Positions 62,261 to 64,000 of a stretch of DNA of 64,000 nucleotides are shown here, piece after piece (the first letter of the stretch is position 1; each line of letters opens with the position of its first letter). Both the position numbers and the translations under genes were made by a program. The stretch is from Agromyces cerinus subsp. cerinus (lineage in GTDB: Bacteria > Actinomycetota > Actinomycetes > Actinomycetales > Microbacteriaceae). Under the pieces are notes generated by a model that did no database searches, was not told where the DNA came from, and worked only from the letters and a program-made list of their open reading frames with translations. The stretch lies in contig NZ_FSRJ01000001.1 in the NCBI RefSeq assembly GCF_900142065.1, positions 186,001-250,000 on the forward strand. Direction: 5' to 3'.

Positions 62261-62273
62261 GAACATCGCGTCT
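62261..62273 (+). promoter_or_regulatory. candidate nucleoside-regulon element before the adenosine deaminase gene
   Basis: GAACATCGCGTCT is identical over 13 bases to the right half of the composite site at 54938-54950. The CTGCTC palindrome is absent here. It lies about 95 bases before the leaderless -10 box of the adenosine deaminase gene. Confidence 0.4.
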
Positions 62274-62355
62274 GCGCACCGGTGATTCCGTGACCGCATG
62301 CGTCGCCCGCGAGGGTTGCTTCGAGATTGCCGAGACTTCGCGGGCGCCCTGTCGC

Positions 62356-62361
62356 TATCGT
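62356..62361 (+). promoter_or_regulatory. -10 box of a leaderless adenosine deaminase message
   Basis: TATCGT ends 6 bases before the GTG start at 62368. Confidence 0.6.
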
Positions 62362-62367
62362 TGACTC

Positions 62368-63489
62368 GTGAACACGATTCCGACGGAGTACCGCCTCGAA
62401 GGCGACGGCACGAACATCCAGGCCCTGCCGAAGATCTCGCTGCACGACCACCTCGACGGCGGCCTGCGGCCGCAGACGCTCATCGAGCTCGCCGACGAGA
62501 TCGGCCTCGAGGTGCCGGCGACCGATGCCGAGAGCCTCGGCCAGTGGTTCGCCGAGCAGTCGAACTCCGGTTCACTCGTCGAGTACCTGAAGACCTTCGA
62601 CCTCACGACGGCCGTGATGCAGACCCGCGAGGGCCTCACGCGGGTCGCTCGTGAGTTCGTGCAGGACCTCGCGGCCGACGGCGTCATCTACGGCGAGATC
62701 CGGTGGGCGCCAGAGCAGCACCTGACGCGGGGGCTCAGCCTCGACGAGACCGTCGAAGCCGTGCAGGCCGGCATCGAGCAGGGCATCGACGACGCGCGCG
62801 CGCAGGGCCACGGCGTCCGTGCCGGTCAGCTCGTCACGGCGATGCGCCACGCCGATCGCGGCCTCGAGATCGCCGAACTCGCCGTGCGTCACCGCGATCG
62901 CGGTGTCGTCGGATTCGACATCGCGGGCGCAGAGGCGGGCTTCCTGCCGAGTCGTCACCGCACCGCGTTCGACTACCTCGCGAGCCAGTACCTGCCGGTC
63001 ACCGTGCACGCCGGCGAGGCCGACGGCCTCGAGTCCATCCGCAGCGCCCTCTTCGACGGTCGTGCGCTGCGGCTCGGTCACGGTGTGCGCATCGCCGAAG
63101 ACCTCATCATCGATCGTCAGGACGATGAGAACACCTACGTCTCGCTGGGCCCGATCGCCCAGTGGGTGCGCGATCGCGAGATCGCCCTCGAGACGAGCCC
63201 GTCGTCGAACCTGCAGACCGGCGCGATCGCAGCCTGGGGTGACGAGCTCGTCGACCATCCCTTCGACCTGCTGTACCAGCTCGGCTTCCGGGTGACGGTC
63301 AACACCGACAACCGCCTGCAGTCGGGCACGACGCTCACCCGCGAACTCGCGTTGCTGAGCGACGCCTTCGGCTACGACCTCGACGACTTCGAGGCGTTCC
63401 AGCTCAATGCCGCCGCTGCGGCGTTCCTGCCGCTCGACGACCGCGAAGAGCTCGCAGAGCTGATCCAAGACGGCTTCGACGACGCCTGA
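62368..63489 (+). CDS. add: adenosine deaminase
   Basis: 373 residues from a GTG start. It converts adenosine to inosine. Zinc-site runs: ISLHDHLDGGLRP (family: K-x-x-L-H-x-H-L-D-G) near residue 22, VTVHAGEADG with His and Glu of the active site, RLGHGVRI and the metal Asp in NTDNRLQSGT. The position -10 box then GTG fixes the start. It extends nucleoside salvage to purines, in line with PnrA-like receptors upstream. Confidence 0.95.
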   Translation: MNTIPTEYRLEGDGTNIQALPKISLHDHLDGGLRPQTLIELADEIGLEVPATDAESLGQWFAEQSNSGSLVEYLKTFDLTTAVMQTREGLTRVAREFVQDLAADGVIYGEIRWAPEQHLTRGLSLDETVEAVQAGIEQGIDDARAQGHGVRAGQLVTAMRHADRGLEIAELAVRHRDRGVVGFDIAGAEAGFLPSRHRTAFDYLASQYLPVTVHAGEADGLESIRSALFDGRALRLGHGVRIAEDLIIDRQDDENTYVSLGPIAQWVRDREIALETSPSSNLQTGAIAAWGDELVDHPFDLLYQLGFRVTVNTDNRLQSGTTLTRELALLSDAFGYDLDDFEAFQLNAAAAAFLPLDDREELAELIQDGFDDA

Positions 63490-63545
63490 CGCCTGGAAGC
63501 GATCGACGACTGCGCCTCAGCCTGCATCATCCTGAACGGAACCCG

Positions 63546-64000
63546 ATGACCCTCCCGCCGCTCCCCGACGAAGCGATCGTGATCAAGGCGCACGTCGACG
63601 ACTGGCGCGCCGCCGTGCGCGAAGCCGGCCGTGCGCTCGTGCGGTCGGGTTCGACCCGCTCGGAGTACGCGGATCGCATGATCGCGGTCATCGAGGAGTT
63701 CGGCGCGTACGTCGTGATCGCCCCGGGGCTCGCGCTCGCGCATGCCCGGCCGGGTCCCGACGTGCGCCACGAGGGGCTGGCCGTCGTCACCCTCGCCGAG
63801 CCGGTCCCGTTCGGGCATCCGCACAACGATCCCGTGCGGGTCGTGGTCGGCCTCGCGGTGTCCAACGCCGAAGAGCATGTGGCCTCCGTCGCACGCCTCG
63901 CGAACGCGTTCAACGACAGCGGCATCGTCGGTCGCATGGCGCGCGCCGAGACGGCCGACGAGCTGCGCGCGCTGCTCGGCTTCGAAGGAGGGGTGGGGGC
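63546..64000 (+). CDS. PTS EIIA component, ascorbate/mannitol type, partial at the right edge
   Basis: The frame from ATG 63546 is open to the end of the window (151 codons). It starts MTLPPLPDEAIVIKAHVDDW. The phosphorylation-site His lies in PGLALAHARPG near residue 64, followed by VVTLAEPVPFGHPHNDPV, a run typical of UlaC/SgaA-like EIIA domains. It should take phosphate from HPr and pass it to an EIIB. The permease and EIIB would lie beyond the window; the sugar is unknown. It lies 56 bases after the adenosine deaminase gene. Confidence 0.85.
   Translation, partial: MTLPPLPDEAIVIKAHVDDWRAAVREAGRALVRSGSTRSEYADRMIAVIEEFGAYVVIAPGLALAHARPGPDVRHEGLAVVTLAEPVPFGHPHNDPVRVVVGLAVSNAEEHVASVARLANAFNDSGIVGRMARAETADELRALLGFEGGVG

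Noticed and set aside
1..64000. tRNA, rRNA, insertion sequences, replication origin
   Set aside because: Read through both strands for tRNA-like cloverleaf ends, transposase motifs and DnaA-box clusters; none was convincing by eye.

Overview
The window is a GC-rich (roughly 70 percent by eye) chromosomal segment of an actinobacterium, most likely a member of the Microbacteriaceae; Agromyces or a close relative is my guess at genus level. The grounds are a ferredoxin-linked (mycobacterial-type) sulfite reductase, an FprA-type ferredoxin reductase beside a 7Fe ferredoxin, actinobacterial-style leaderless promoters, the recurring word GGATGC/GCATCC, giant anchored surface proteins and the gene order of the sdh, rib and nucleoside clusters. 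I found no rRNA, tRNA, prophage, insertion sequence or CRISPR array.

Layout. 1-2756 (minus): an ABC exporter cut by the window edge, a small helix-turn-helix protein and a secreted carboxylesterase lipoprotein. 2864-13964 (plus): sirohydrochlorin chelatase, then a ten-gene run with mostly 4-base overlaps for assimilatory sulfate reduction: sulfite reductase, cysH, cysD, cysN, a sulfonate/taurine-type ABC importer (three genes), uroporphyrinogen-III methyltransferase, FprA and ferredoxin. It covers import, activation, both reduction steps, the siroheme cofactor and the electron supply. 14104-17159: an unknown protein, a Met/Cys-rich copper-storage protein, an MHS-family transporter and a DUF2269 membrane protein. 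17170-20948 (minus): ribD-ribE-ribBA-ribH behind an FMN riboswitch. 20988-26481: a SorC/DeoR-type regulator divergent from glpD-glpF-glpK (glycerol catabolism). 26631-31397 (minus): HAD phosphatase, GNAT acetyltransferase, trpS, xthA, a 45-bp minisatellite and a YihY-type membrane protein. 31411-48829 (plus): a decayed membrane-anchor fragment followed by two giant paralogous surface proteins (2403 and about 3147 residues) that take up a quarter of the window. 48985-52440 (minus): succinate dehydrogenase sdhCDAB. 52635-64000 (plus): manC, then a nucleoside uptake and salvage cluster (two BMP-family receptors, ATPase, two permeases, cytidine deaminase, thymidine phosphorylase, adenosine deaminase) and the start of a PTS EIIA gene.

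The metabolic genes are familiar. The less explained material is (i) the two tandem surface proteins with a shared C-terminal module and the remnant of a third beside them; (ii) mobile-looking hairpin repeats, two of which lie in frame inside genes of the sulfur operon; (iii) three sets of repeated non-coding words upstream of the sulfur, glycerol and nucleoside genes that look like operators for regulators not identified here, except perhaps the SorC protein; and (iv) at least five genes whose -10 box lies 6-7 bases before the start codon, which predicts leaderless mRNAs. All coordinates, translations and repeat alignments were made by eye. No database search was run.
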